NCBI GenBank assembly: GCA_030705665.1
Contig: JAUZQA010000207.1
Location: 1 to 7,348 of the forward strand
Direction: 5' to 3'
From: Bacillota bacterium
Lineage (GTDB): Bacteria; Bacillota; Bacilli; Bacillales_B; DSM-18226
Length of the DNA stretch: 7,348 nt
This document shows positions 1 through 7,202 of the stretch, in pieces (position 1 is the first letter of the stretch; each line of letters opens with the position of its first letter). The position numbers and the translations under genes were made by a program. The notes under the pieces were generated by a model. That model saw only the letters and a program-made list of their open reading frames with translations. It ran no database searches and was not told the DNA's origin.

Positions 1-23
1 GGGAATGAACCTCAATCAAATAA

Positions 24-141
<118 letters not shown>

Positions 142-144
142 TTT

Positions 145-175
145 ACTATATAGTATTATAAAAATACTACATAGT
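145..175 (+). other. AT-rich stem-loop between 5S and tRNA
   Basis: The 5S-tRNA spacer folds into a hairpin. ACTAT-A-TAGTATT (145-157) pairs with AATACTA-C-ATAGT (163-175) around a five-base loop, giving twelve pairs and one A-C mismatch, followed by TTTCT. It sits just where the precursor must be cut to release 5S and tRNA, so a processing or transcript-stabilising role is the simplest reading. The short T run would also allow weak termination. The fold is seen in the sequence; the role is inferred. Confidence 0.55.
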
Positions 176-185
176 TTTCTATTGT

Positions 186-348
<163 letters not shown>

Positions 349-369
349 ATAGGCAGTCTTAATCATTTT

Positions 370-398
370 TTGCCCAAAGTCACAAATTAATGTAAACT
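370..398 (+). promoter_or_regulatory. candidate sigma-A promoter for the tsaE operon
   Basis: TTGCCC (370-375) and TAAACT (393-398) are separated by 17 bases; each matches four of six consensus positions. Transcription would start near 405 and give a leader of about 100 bases. Candidate nested short pairings in that leader are ATCCT 414-418 with AGGAT 474-478, AGTGA 422-426 with TCACT 453-457, and TCCA 428-431 with TGGA 442-445. A TATAAT at 483-488 is a better match, but it would start the RNA at or inside the Shine-Dalgarno sequence, so I prefer the upstream pair. No motif here decides it. Confidence 0.35.
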
Positions 399-502
399 AC
401 AGTTATGACAGCCATCCTAAGAGTGATTCCAGTAGGGTTTTTGGACGCTTTTTCACTAATTTTGAAATTAAAGAGGATAGGTTATAATTAAAAGGTGATC
501 AA

Positions 503-958
503 ATGAATCAATATATAATCCAAACAAAAAGTGCGGAGCAGACAACACAATTTGCTGAAAACTTGGCAGCTTTGCTTAGCCCAGGAGATGTCATTGCACT
601 TGAAGGTGACCTTGGTGCTGGTAAAACAACCTTTACAAAAGGTCTTGCAAAGGGGCTTGAAATTAAAAGAACGGTAAACAGCCCTACATTTACGATTATA
701 AAAGAATACCATGGCAGACTCCCGCTATATCATATGGATGTTTACCGGGTTGAAAATGCCTTCGAGGATTTGGGGTTTGATGAGTACTTTGAAGGCGACG
801 GCGTAACGGTAGTAGAGTGGGCTCATTTAATCGAGGAGCAGCTACCCAAAGAGCGGTTAACGATCTATCTTTATCACGAGGACAACGACCATCGCAAAAT
901 TGTATTAGACCCTCTTGGAAAAAGGTACGAGCAATTATGTAAGGAGATTATCTCATGA
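503..958 (+). CDS. tsaE: TsaE, ATPase of tRNA t6A37 biosynthesis
   Basis: TsaE (YdiB in B. subtilis) is the P-loop ATPase that joins TsaB-TsaD in the cytoplasm and is needed for repeated rounds of threonylcarbamoyl transfer to A37 of ANN-decoding tRNAs. The 151-residue protein has the usual length. The Walker A motif GDLGAGKT is at 35-42, the conserved SPTFTI segment at 60-65, DVYR at 79-82 (the Asp is the expected metal-site residue) and the family VVEWA motif at 103-107, with Glu105-Trp106. The start ATG is preceded by AGGTGATC (493-500), an eight-base match to the anti-SD region. It opens the operon and its TGA overlaps the tsaB ATG as ATGA. The family identity is secure; the mechanistic role is established knowledge. 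Confidence 0.97.
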   Translation: MNQYIIQTKSAEQTTQFAENLAALLSPGDVIALEGDLGAGKTTFTKGLAKGLEIKRTVNSPTFTIIKEYHGRLPLYHMDVYRVENAFEDLGFDEYFEGDGVTVVEWAHLIEEQLPKERLTIYLYHEDNDHRKIVLDPLGKRYEQLCKEIIS

Positions 959-1653
959 CTGTTTTAGCGATTGACACTTCTAATCAAGCATTAGGGGTGG
1001 CGCTTTATGATGAAAATAAAGTGATTGGCGAGTATATAACGAATTTGAAAAAAAACCATTCGATTCGAATTATGCCGGCCATTCAAATGTTAATGAAAGA
1101 CTGTGAACGGACTCCCAAGGATTTAACGAAAATTGTGGTAGCAAAAGGACCTGGTTCCTATACAGGTGTACGAATCGGTGTAACAATTGCTAAAACATTG
1201 GCTTGGTCGTTGCAGCTGCCTCTTGTAGGAGTTTCAAGCCTGGAGATTCTTGCTGCTGGTGCAGGACGTTATTTTAATGGGGCTGTTGTACCTTTATTTG
1301 ATGCACGTAGAGGACAAGTTTATTCAGGATTATATCGTTACCACAATAATGAACTTGTCACTGTTCAAAACGATGCATTGGTAATGATGACAGAATGGGC
1401 TGAAGAACTGAAGTCTGTGGAAAATAAAATTCTTTTTATTGGAAATGACTTAATCATTCATCGTCCAACGATTGAAGAAATTCTGGGAAGCCAGGCAATT
1501 TTTTCAGAAGTAACGGAAAATAATCCACGGCCATCGGAGCTTGTATTATTGGGAAAAGATAAACCAGGCGAGGACATTCACTCATTCGTTCCCAATTATA
1601 TTCGGTTGGCTGAGGCTGAAGCAAAATGGTTAGAGGGCAAGAGTCAAAAATAA
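955..1653 (+). CDS. tsaB: TsaB, scaffold partner of TsaD in t6A synthesis
   Basis: TsaB (YdiC/YeaZ) is a catalytically inactive ASKHA-fold paralogue of TsaD. It dimerises with TsaD and supports the TsaBDE complex. The 232-residue product starts with the phosphate-1-like strand VLAIDTSN (3-10), carries the family NHSIRIMPAI segment (34-43), and has the hallmark KGPGSYTGVRIG (64-75). The C-terminal half is the more variable lobe. It does not keep the HxxxH metal site found in TsaD, as expected for TsaB. Its ATG overlaps the tsaE stop (ATGA), suggesting translational coupling. The stop is followed by 22 bases before rimI. Confidence 0.96.
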   Translation: MTVLAIDTSNQALGVALYDENKVIGEYITNLKKNHSIRIMPAIQMLMKDCERTPKDLTKIVVAKGPGSYTGVRIGVTIAKTLAWSLQLPLVGVSSLEILAAGAGRYFNGAVVPLFDARRGQVYSGLYRYHNNELVTVQNDALVMMTEWAEELKSVENKILFIGNDLIIHRPTIEEILGSQAIFSEVTENNPRPSELVLLGKDKPGEDIHSFVPNYIRLAEAEAKWLEGKSQK

Positions 1654-1675
1654 ATAGGGATAGGAAAAGAGAGAA

Positions 1676-2125
1676 ATGGATGAATCAATCGTTTTTCGGT
1701 TTATGAGGGAAGAGGATATTGATCAGGTTTTAGAAATTGAACATAGGTCCTTTACAACACCTTGGAGCCGCGAAGCCTTCTATAATGAGCTCAACATGAA
1801 TAAATTCGCGGTTTATATTGTACTTGAGGTGGATAAAAAAGTCGTTGGATATTGTGGCGTGTGGGTGGTTATTGATGAAGCACATATAACCAATATTGCC
1901 ATCCTTCCGGAATATAGAGGGAGAAAATTTGGTGAAGCCTTAATGCAAAACCTATTTGATGTAGCCAAAACGATGGGAGCAAAAAGCATGACCCTTGAAG
2001 TTCGGGTTACAAATTATGTCGCCCAAGCCTTGTATCGCAAGTTTGGTTTTCAAAAAGGCGGCTTACGTAAAAATTATTATACTGATAATCAGGAAGATGC
2101 ACTAGTAATGTGGGTGAAATTATGA
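1676..2125 (+). CDS. rimI: RimI, ribosomal protein S18 N-alpha-acetyltransferase
   Basis: This is a GNAT-fold acetyltransferase of 149 residues (YdiD in B. subtilis). RimI transfers acetyl from acetyl-CoA to the N-terminal residue of ribosomal protein S18. The acetyl-CoA pyrophosphate loop RKFGEA (83-88) fits the Q/RxxGxG/A motif and follows the strand [12 protein letters not shown]. The LEVR...N...ALYRKFGF block keeps a Glu (108) and a Tyr (120) twelve residues apart, the spacing of the proposed catalytic pair of E. coli RimI (Glu103, Tyr115). The ATG has an AGGA-type ribosome binding site at about 1662-1665. The TGA stop overlaps the tsaD start. The fold and subfamily are clear; S18 as substrate is inferred from the family and context. 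Confidence 0.92.
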   Translation: MDESIVFRFMREEDIDQVLEIEHRSFTTPWSREAFYNELNMNKFAVYIVLEVDKKVVGYCGVWVVIDEAHITNIAILPEYRGRKFGEALMQNLFDVAKTMGAKSMTLEVRVTNYVAQALYRKFGFQKGGLRKNYYTDNQEDALVMWVKL

Positions 2126-3147
2126 AAATTGATTTAATGGTGATGGGAGTAGAGTCCAGCTGTGACGAGACAGCAATAGCCATTATTAAAAACGGTAGAG
2201 AAATTGCTGCCAATGTTGTGGCTTCGCAAATTGAAAGCCATAAACGATTTGGAGGAGTGGTACCGGAAATCGCCTCCCGCCACCATGTGGAGCAAATTAC
2301 AATCGTTATAGAGGAAGCGATGAATCAAGCGGGGATTGAATTTGCTGACCTTGATGCGATTGCTGTTACAGAAGGTCCTGGATTGGTGGGAGCATTGTTA
2401 ATTGGAGTGAATGCTGCAAAAGCACTTGCCTTTGCTCATGATATTCCACTTGTTCCTGTTCATCATATTGCCGGGCATATTTATGCGAATCGTTTAGTAG
2501 CAGAAATGAAGTTTCCGCTTATTGCCCTTGTCGTTTCAGGCGGACATACTGAGCTGGTTTATATGAAGGAGCATGGGCATTTTGAAGTCATTGGGGAAAC
2601 AAGAGACGACGCTGCCGGTGAGGCGTACGATAAAGTGGCCAGAACCTTAAACTTAACCTATCCTGGCGGTCCTCAAATTGACCGTTTAGCACAGGAGGGA
2701 AAACCAACGATTGACCTTCCGCGGGCATGGCTTGAGGAAAATTCCTATGATTTTAGCTTTAGTGGTTTAAAATCGGCTGTGATCAATACGGTTCATAACG
2801 CCGAACAACGCGGTGAAACGATTATACCTGAAGATTTAGCTGCGAGCTTTCAAGCAAGTGTGGTTGAGGTACTTGTGAAAAAAACAGAAAGAGCTGTGGC
2901 TGAATATGGGGTAAAGCAAGTATTGTTAGCTGGCGGAGTTGCTGCTAATAAAGGACTGCGAGCAGCTTTAAGCGAGGCTTTTGCTAATAAAGAAGATATT
3001 GAATTGGTTATTCCGCCTTTATCTTTCTGTACAGACAATGCCGCTATGATTGCTGCTGCCGGAAGTGTCATGTTTGAAAAAGGAAAACGTGCTGAATTAA
3101 CCTTAAATGCCAATCCGGGCCTTGAAATTGAAAAATATAACGACTAA
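2122..3147 (+). CDS. tsaD: TsaD, tRNA threonylcarbamoyladenosine transferase subunit
   Basis: TsaD (Gcp, YdiE) transfers the threonylcarbamoyl group from TC-AMP, made by TsaC, to N6 of A37 in tRNAs reading ANN codons. With the start at 2122 it has 341 residues, normal for the family. Visible motifs are [10 protein letters not shown] (9-18), SRHHVEQI (52-59), the metal-binding HxxxH as H115 and H119 within VHHIAGH, SGGHTEL (139-145), a central DFSFSGLK, and the C-terminal LAGGVAANK and FCTDNAAM blocks. I chose ATG 2122 because it overlaps the rimI stop as ATGA and has GGGTGA six or so bases upstream. The in-frame GTG at 2110 would add four residues but has no Shine-Dalgarno sequence. It is the last gene of the operon. 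Confidence 0.97.
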   Translation: MKIDLMVMGVESSCDETAIAIIKNGREIAANVVASQIESHKRFGGVVPEIASRHHVEQITIVIEEAMNQAGIEFADLDAIAVTEGPGLVGALLIGVNAAKALAFAHDIPLVPVHHIAGHIYANRLVAEMKFPLIALVVSGGHTELVYMKEHGHFEVIGETRDDAAGEAYDKVARTLNLTYPGGPQIDRLAQEGKPTIDLPRAWLEENSYDFSFSGLKSAVINTVHNAEQRGETIIPEDLAASFQASVVEVLVKKTERAVAEYGVKQVLLAGGVAANKGLRAALSEAFANKEDIELVIPPLSFCTDNAAMIAAAGSVMFEKGKRAELTLNANPGLEIEKYND

Positions 3148-3218
3148 TGCTTTTGAAGAACCATTCCAATTGGATACTATATATGGCATGGAATATTTAG
3201 ATTCATGCTGGATATGGA

Positions 3219-3246
3219 GACCAAAAACGGAATTGGTTCTTTTTTT
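3219..3246 (+). terminator. weak candidate terminator of the tsaE-tsaD operon
   Basis: GACCAA (3219-3224) can pair with TTGGTT (3233-3238), counting one G-U pair, around an eight-base loop. It is followed by C and seven Ts (3240-3246). The stem is short, so efficiency is doubtful, but no better plus-strand terminator is visible after tsaD. The T run merges into the first DnaA box. Confidence 0.4.
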
Positions 3247-3412
3247 GTGGATAACTTTTTTAAAAAATTCACTGAAAGAATTAAAGTTGTTAATAAAGTA
3301 GACTTATTCTGTGGATAATGTGGATAAGTTGAATGATTTCTGTGGATAATGTGGAAAACCCTTTGGATAGTTATAGAGTTCAACTTTTAATTGTGAATAA
3401 GTTTGTGGAAAA
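3246..3412 (-). promoter_or_regulatory. DnaA-box cluster (non-oriC)
   Basis: Four exact DnaA boxes TTATCCACA occur on the minus strand, reading TGTGGATAA on the plus strand at 3246-3254, 3310-3318, 3319-3327 and 3341-3349. TTATTCACA at 3392-3400 also fits the TTATNCACA consensus. TTTTCCACA near-boxes lie at 3350-3358 and 3404-3412. All point the same way. Boxes 3310/3319 and 3341/3350 are directly adjacent at 9-base spacing, and the two pairs start 31 bases apart, about three helical turns. DnaA is the replication initiator and also a transcription factor. DnaA-box clusters outside oriC are known in B. subtilis and buffer initiation; from memory one adjoins gcp (tsaD). The boxes are seen directly; binding and function are inferred. 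Confidence 0.85.
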
Positions 3413-3441
3413 AAAGAGGCAGGAGTAATTCCTGCCTCTTT
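3409..3441 (-). terminator. rho-independent terminator of ydiF
   Basis: A twelve-pair perfect stem, AAAGAGGCAGGA (3413-3424) with TCCTGCCTCTTT (3430-3441), closes a five-base loop. Read on the minus strand it lies four bases past the ydiF stop and is followed by a run of seven Ts (complement of 3409-3415), so it is a strong ydiF terminator. On the plus strand it has only a short T run, so termination from the tsaD side would be weaker. Its T tract overlaps the last DnaA near-box. Confidence 0.9.
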
Positions 3442-3445
3442 AGTG

Positions 3446-5362
3446 TCATTCTGCCAATTCAGCCCATTCATCCATTAGCTGTTCGAGGTCGGCTTTAGCT
3501 TGGTCATTTTTTTGAGTAATTTCTAGTACTCTTTCGTGATCCTGGAAAATATCAGGTTCACAGAGCTGCTGTTCATAGCTGGCAATTAATTCTTCATGTT
3601 CTTCAATCTTCAATTCAAGCTCTTCTAACTTCCGCTTTTTCTGTCTTTCTTGTTTTTTGTTTTCTTTGTCTTGTTGATAATTGGATTTATCTTGTAATTC
3701 TTGAGAGATAACTATTTTGGATGTTAATTTTTCAAGCTGCTCCAGCTCTTCCATTTCGGTTTTCTTTTCGACATAGTAATCGTAGTCACCAAGATATTCC
3801 ATGCAGCCTTCGCTGCTTAATTCTATGATTTTAGTAGCAATTCGATTAATAAAATATCGATCATGAGAAACAAACAAAATGGTTCCCGGATAATCAATTA
3901 AGGCATTTTCAAGCACTTCCTTGCTGTCGAGATCAAGGTGGTTGGTGGGCTCATCCAAAATTAATAAATTAGCTTTTTCCAACATTAATTTTGCCAATGC
4001 CAGCCGTGCTTTCTCGCCGCCGCTTAAGGTAGAGACAATTTTGAGGACATCATCACCTGAAAATAAAAAGTTCCCTAGAGTCGTTCGGATTTCCTTTTCT
4101 GTTTTTAGTGGATAGACATCCCAAAGCTCGTTCAATACCCGTTTGTTGGAGGTTAATTCAGCTTGCTCCTGGTCATAGTATCCAATTGAAAGGTTTGAAC
4201 CGTATGAAAAAGCTCCAGCAAGGGCTGGCTGCTTTTTAATAATGGTTTTAAGCAGCGTGGATTTACCAATACCATTTGGACCTACAAGAGCAATGCTGTC
4301 TCCTCGGGAAATACGAAATGAGATCCTCTCGGAAACTTTTTTATCGTTATACCCAACCGATAGAGAATCTACCATCAGCACATCATTTCCGCTTTGTTTT
4401 TCGATTTCAAACGAAAAAGAGGCAGACTTTTCATCGCCGAGAGGTCGGTCCATCCTATCCATTTTATCAAGCTGTTTTCGGCGGCTCTGGGCTCTTTTGG
4501 TTGTGGAAGCACGAGCTAAATTTCGTTGAATAAAATCCTGCAGGTCAGCGATTTCCTGCTGCTGTTTTTCATAAAGCTTCATTTCACGCTCGTAATTTGC
4601 TGCCTTTTGATCTAAATAAGAGCTATAATTGCCAGGGTATTTCCTAATCTGATGGCGGGATACTTCATAAACCTGAGTGACCACCTTATCGAGAAAATAG
4701 CGGTCATGTGAGACAATTAAAATGGCCCCATCATAACCTTGAAGGTATTGTTCAAGCCAAGAAAGGGTTTCAATGTCTAGATGGTTGGTTGGCTCGTCCA
4801 GGATTAAGATATCAGGCTTTGTTAGTAATAGCTTTCCAAGGGCAAGACGTGTTTTTTGCCCTCCGCTCATGCTGGCAATCATGGCAGATGAATCGTGAAA
4901 GTTTAAACCGTGCAGGACAGAACGGATATCGGCTTCGTACTGATAGCCGCCTTGTTCTTTAAATTTTATCTGCAATTGGTCATATTCTTTCAAAGTTCTT
5001 TCATATTTAGCGGGATTGTTAAAAGTGGATGGATCCGCCATTTGCTCTTCTAAATTCCTTAATGATTTTTCCATATTCCGAACATGCTCGAATACAGACA
5101 GCATTTCATCCCAAATCGATAATTTGGATTCTAAACCAGTGTTTTGGGCTAAATAGCCAATCGTCACTTCTTTAGGTTTGATCAATTCACCATCATCGAA
5201 AGAAAGATGACCGGCGATAATCTTTAGCAAGGTTGATTTTCCAGCACCATTCCGTCCAACAAGGGCAACACGATCGCGGGATTGTAATTCAAGCTTTATA
5301 TTCGATAAAATAAGATCAGCACCATAATACTTTGAGAGTTGATTCACTTGTAATAAAATCAT
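3446..5362 (-). CDS. ydiF: ABC-F family ATPase (YdiF type), ribosome-associated
   Basis: This is a soluble ABC-F protein of 638 residues with two nucleotide-binding domains and no membrane segments. The family binds the ribosomal E site and acts on stalled or misplaced P-site tRNA. Domain 1 has Walker A GRNGAGKS (36-43), signature SGGQKTRLALG (166-176) and Walker B LILDEPTNHLD (186-196), with catalytic Glu190; the insertion near 93-140 is the arm region. A charged helical linker (about 245-320, rich in K, R, Q and E) is the P-site tRNA interaction motif. Domain 2 has GPNGIGKS near 360, SGGEKARLAL near 446 and LILDEPTNHLD near 466. The last 90 residues form a charged coiled coil, as in Uup-like members. 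The start is preceded by GAGGTGA (5369-5375) six bases away. It is monocistronic, convergent with tsaD and divergent from moaC. An antibiotic-resistance role is not indicated. The E. coli gene also called ydiF is unrelated. Confidence 0.94.
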   Translation of the reverse strand: MILLQVNQLSKYYGADLILSNIKLELQSRDRVALVGRNGAGKSTLLKIIAGHLSFDDGELIKPKEVTIGYLAQNTGLESKLSIWDEMLSVFEHVRNMEKSLRNLEEQMADPSTFNNPAKYERTLKEYDQLQIKFKEQGGYQYEADIRSVLHGLNFHDSSAMIASMSGGQKTRLALGKLLLTKPDILILDEPTNHLDIETLSWLEQYLQGYDGAILIVSHDRYFLDKVVTQVYEVSRHQIRKYPGNYSSYLDQKAANYEREMKLYEKQQQEIADLQDFIQRNLARASTTKRAQSRRKQLDKMDRMDRPLGDEKSASFSFEIEKQSGNDVLMVDSLSVGYNDKKVSERISFRISRGDSIALVGPNGIGKSTLLKTIIKKQPALAGAFSYGSNLSIGYYDQEQAELTSNKRVLNELWDVYPLKTEKEIRTTLGNFLFSGDDVLKIVSTLSGGEKARLALAKLMLEKANLLILDEPTNHLDLDSKEVLENALIDYPGTILFVSHDRYFINRIATKIIELSSEGCMEYLGDYDYYVEKKTEMEELEQLEKLTSKIVISQELQDKSNYQQDKENKKQERQKKRKLEELELKIEEHEELIASYEQQLCEPDIFQDHERVLEITQKNDQAKADLEQLMDEWAELAE

Positions 5363-5387
5363 CTATTTTCACCTCAATACTAAAAAT

Positions 5388-5416
5388 AGTTTACCGTATT
5401 CCTGAAAAGTCGGCAA
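5388..5416 (-). promoter_or_regulatory. candidate sigma-A promoter of ydiF
   Basis: On the minus strand, TTGCCG (5411-5416) and TAAACT (5388-5393) are 17 bases apart. Transcription would begin near 5381, leaving a leader of about 19 bases that still contains the GAGGTGA ribosome binding site. The position fits a short-leader gene; the -10 matches only four of six consensus bases. Confidence 0.5.
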
Positions 5417-5493
5417 TAAACCCGATATACATAGTTGTAAATAAGGCGACGGAACTATTTTTATATATTCGTTCAAAGTTTCACAGACATAAA

Positions 5494-5502
5494 TGATAAA
5501 AT
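5494..5502 (+). promoter_or_regulatory. candidate extended -10 promoter of moaC-rex
   Basis: TGATAAAAT is an extended -10 element (TGN plus TAAAAT). No good -35 exists at 17 bases; TTCAAA at 5472-5477 is 19 bases away. The start near 5509 gives a leader of about 24 bases containing AGGGAGGA. An imperfect inverted repeat, TAAATGATA (5490-5498) with TATTATTTA (5507-5515), covers this element and could be an operator, but it is AT-rich and may be chance. Confidence 0.45.
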
Positions 5503-5532
5503 AGTGTATTATTTACAGGGAGGACTATATTT

Positions 5533-6027
5533 ATGGCGGAATTTACACATTTCAATGAAGAAGGCAGAGCAAAGATGGTGGACGTAAGTGGTAAATCGGA
5601 AACTGTCAGAACTGCCCTAGCTCATTCAAGCATAACTGTAAGTAAAGAAATATATGAAAAGATAACAAATAACGAAATAAAAAAGGGTGATGTATTAGCT
5701 GTTGCCCAAGTTGCAGCGGTTATGGCAGCAAAGAAGACGTGGGATATCATTCCTATGTGCCATCCTATTCCACTACAAGGGATCAATGTTTCATTCACTT
5801 GGGAAAAAACTGATAAGGAACAATACAGCTTATTGATTGCTGCATCCGTTAAAACAAAAGGGAGTACGGGAGTGGAAATGGAAGCGCTAACAGCTGCATC
5901 CGCTTGTGCATTGACCGTTTATGATATGTGTAAAGCCGTTGACAAAGGGATGGTAATTGGACCAACATACTTGGTAGAAAAAACAGGTGGAAAAAGTGGG
6001 GACTTCAAGAGAACCCAGCAAGTTTAA
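5533..6027 (+). CDS. moaC: MoaC, cyclic pyranopterin monophosphate synthase
   Basis: MoaC works after MoaA in the first step of molybdenum cofactor synthesis, turning the 3',8-cyclo-GTP intermediate into cyclic pyranopterin monophosphate. It is a hexameric cytoplasmic enzyme. The 164-residue product keeps MVDVSGK (15-21), Lys51, MCHPIPL (75-81) with His77, [11 protein letters not shown] (113-123), DMCKA (131-135) with Asp131 and Lys134, and the closing KTGGKSG. Lys51 and His77 have the numbering of E. coli MoaC, and Asp131/Lys134 correspond to its Asp128/Lys131. The ribosome binding site is AGGGAGGA (5517-5524), eight bases before the ATG. moaA and other moa genes are not in the window, so the cofactor genes are scattered. 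rex follows after 38 bases and may be cotranscribed. The leader is too short for a Moco riboswitch. Confidence 0.97.
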   Translation: MAEFTHFNEEGRAKMVDVSGKSETVRTALAHSSITVSKEIYEKITNNEIKKGDVLAVAQVAAVMAAKKTWDIIPMCHPIPLQGINVSFTWEKTDKEQYSLLIAASVKTKGSTGVEMEALTAASACALTVYDMCKAVDKGMVIGPTYLVEKTGGKSGDFKRTQQV

Positions 6028-6065
6028 TATAGGATTAAAATGTTCAAGTGAGGTGAAGAAGACCT

Positions 6066-6758
6066 ATGAGTAATGATACTGTAAAAATACCACAGGCAAC
6101 AGCAAAACGGCTGCCCTTATATTATCGTTTTTTAAATGCCCTGCATTCTTCCGGCAAGCAGAGGGTTTCGTCCGCAGAATTGAGTGAAGCAGTGAAAGTG
6201 GATTCTGCAACCATCCGCAGAGATTTTTCTTATTTCGGAGCTTTAGGAAAGAAAGGGTACGGCTATAATGTAAACTACTTGTTATCCTTCTTTAGAAAGA
6301 CGCTGGACCAGGATGAGTTAACAAGAGTTGCCCTCATTGGGGTCGGTAACTTAGGAACAGCTTTCCTTAATTATAATTTTTTAAAAAATAATAATACAAA
6401 AATTGATAGTGCTTTTGATGTAGATCCCCAAAAGGTTGGAACGAAGATCGGGGATGTTACTGTTTATCATATGGATGACATCGAAAAACGCTTACTAGAG
6501 GAGAATATTTCGGTCGCGATTCTAACTGTACCGGCTCCTGTTGCGCAAACGATTACGGACAGTTTAGTAAAGGCAAATGTTAAGGGTATTTTAAACTTTA
6601 CTCCAGCAAGATTAAGTGTTCCTTCGTCAATCAGGGTACATCATATTGACTTGGCCGTGGAGCTCCAGTCACTAGTATATTTCTTAAAGCATTATTCCAA
6701 CGACAATGAAGTTGAAGATGAAGCGGAAAAAGAAGTGGAACTCGAAGAAGAAATTTAA
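6066..6758 (+). CDS. rex: Rex, redox-sensing transcriptional repressor
   Basis: Rex is a homodimeric repressor that reads the NADH/NAD+ ratio. NADH releases it from DNA and derepresses fermentation and respiratory genes. The 230-residue product has an N-terminal winged helix (about 9-80) with recognition helix [12 protein letters not shown] (47-58) and the conserved KKGYGYNV (62-69). A Rossmann domain follows with GVGNLG (92-97), FDVDPQK as the adenosine-binding acidic strand, and the C-terminal dimerisation segment [12 protein letters not shown]. The last 16 or so residues are very acidic, with ten Glu/Asp, and extend past the approximately 215 residues I recall for B. subtilis Rex. The ribosome binding site is GAGGTGA (6050-6056), nine bases from the ATG. 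No full Rex box (TTGTGAA-N4-TTCACAA) is seen in the window, so autoregulation is not supported. The order moaC-rex is usual in Bacillus. Confidence 0.96.
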   Translation: MSNDTVKIPQATAKRLPLYYRFLNALHSSGKQRVSSAELSEAVKVDSATIRRDFSYFGALGKKGYGYNVNYLLSFFRKTLDQDELTRVALIGVGNLGTAFLNYNFLKNNNTKIDSAFDVDPQKVGTKIGDVTVYHMDDIEKRLLEENISVAILTVPAPVAQTITDSLVKANVKGILNFTPARLSVPSSIRVHHIDLAVELQSLVYFLKHYSNDNEVEDEAEKEVELEEEI

Positions 6759-6771
6759 ATATGAAATAAGG

Positions 6772-6802
6772 GACCTGTTCACATTCGTGAATGGGTCTTT
6801 TT
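6772..6802 (+). terminator. rho-independent terminator after rex
   Basis: GACCTGTTCAC (6772-6782) pairs fully with GTGAATGGGTC (6787-6797), with two G-U pairs, around loop ATTC. Five Ts follow. It ends the moaC-rex transcript and insulates the downstream repeat region. Confidence 0.92.
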
Positions 6803-6843
6803 ATTACTTACTATAAGGACTATCAAAAATATGGGAGCATTGA

Positions 6844-7103
6844 GGCTTCCATGTGCCCGAAGCAGGGCAGAAATAGGTGGGAAGGTAACGTAGGGGGCAT
6901 CTATGTGCCCGAAGCGGAGCTGGAATAGAGAGTAAGGTAACATAGGGGGCTTCTACGTGCCCGAAGCGCTGCTGGAATAGAGAGCAAGGTAACATAGAAG
7001 ACATCTACGTGCCCGAAGTGCTGCTGGAATAGAGAGTAAGGTAACAAAGAAGGCATCCATGTGCCCAAACAGATTCAGAAACAAAGACCAAAGTAACATA
7101 GAG
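6844..7103. repeat. five-unit tandem array, exact 52-bp period
   Basis: Five units start at 6844, 6896, 6948, 7000 and 7052. GTGCCCGAAG recurs at 6853, 6905, 6957 and 7009, with a degenerate copy at 7061. GTAAC recurs at 6885, 6937, 6989, 7041 and 7093. Units 2-4 are nearly identical (CTGGAATAGAGAG is shared), while units 1 and 5 are diverged, the usual pattern of an array kept uniform at its centre. There are no indels. GGGCAT...GTGCCC can form short hairpins at some unit joints. The period is not a multiple of three, so a minus-strand open frame across it (6804-7004) cannot encode a periodic peptide and is unlikely to be a gene. Similar repeat-derived small ORFs are, from memory, dispersed in Bacillus genomes. 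Its role is unknown. Confidence 0.9.
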
Positions 7104-7173
7104 ATTCAATATGCGAGTTAAAAGATTTTTTGAAAGTAATATTTAAAACTTAATATGAACAAAACAAACTACG

Positions 7174-7202
7174 TTTACAACGTAACAGTGTTATGTTACA
7201 TT
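7174..7202 (+). promoter_or_regulatory. sigma-A promoter with extended -10 for the yhbD-like gene
   Basis: TTTACA (7174-7179) and TACATT (7197-7202) are 17 bases apart, and TGT before the -10 gives an extended -10. The start would be near 7209, just before the ribosome binding site AAGGGAG (7211-7217). The stretch from 7104 to 7173 is plain AT-rich sequence in which I see nothing else convincing. Confidence 0.65.

Noticed and set aside
483..488. TATAAT as the main -10 of the tsaE operon
   Set aside because: The resulting start near 495 would remove most of the ribosome binding site at 493-500. Kept only as an open question in the findings.
2110..2124. GTG at 2110 as the tsaD start
   Set aside because: It has no Shine-Dalgarno sequence. 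The ATG at 2122 has GGGTGA upstream and the ATGA overlap also seen at tsaE-tsaB.
3107..3301. Small plus-strand open frame overlapping the tsaD end and the DnaA-box gap
   Set aside because: It overlaps tsaD in another frame, lacks a ribosome binding site and runs through the DnaA boxes. It has no coding features.
3391..3400. Rex operator half-site TTGTGAATAA
   Set aside because: Only one half of the palindrome is present and it is fully explained as a TTATTCACA DnaA box.
3246..3412. The DnaA-box cluster as a chromosomal origin
   Set aside because: There is no dnaA, dnaN or other oriC neighbour and no clear AT-rich unwinding element. All genes here are those of the internal tsaD-ydiF region.
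3921..4962. Several plus-strand open frames inside ydiF
   Set aside because: They are antisense shadows of an intact 638-residue ABC-F gene and have no family features.
5503..5532. Moco riboswitch before moaC
   Set aside because: The predicted leader is about 24 bases, far too short for that RNA.
6804..7004. Minus-strand open frame of 66 codons across the 52-bp array
   Set aside because: It is a by-product of the repeats. The 52-bp period shifts frame each unit, and I see no ribosome binding site or domain. Similar repeat-derived ORFs are often annotated spuriously.
6844..7103. CRISPR array
   Set aside because: The whole 52-bp unit repeats; there are no unique spacers between short identical repeats and no cas genes.
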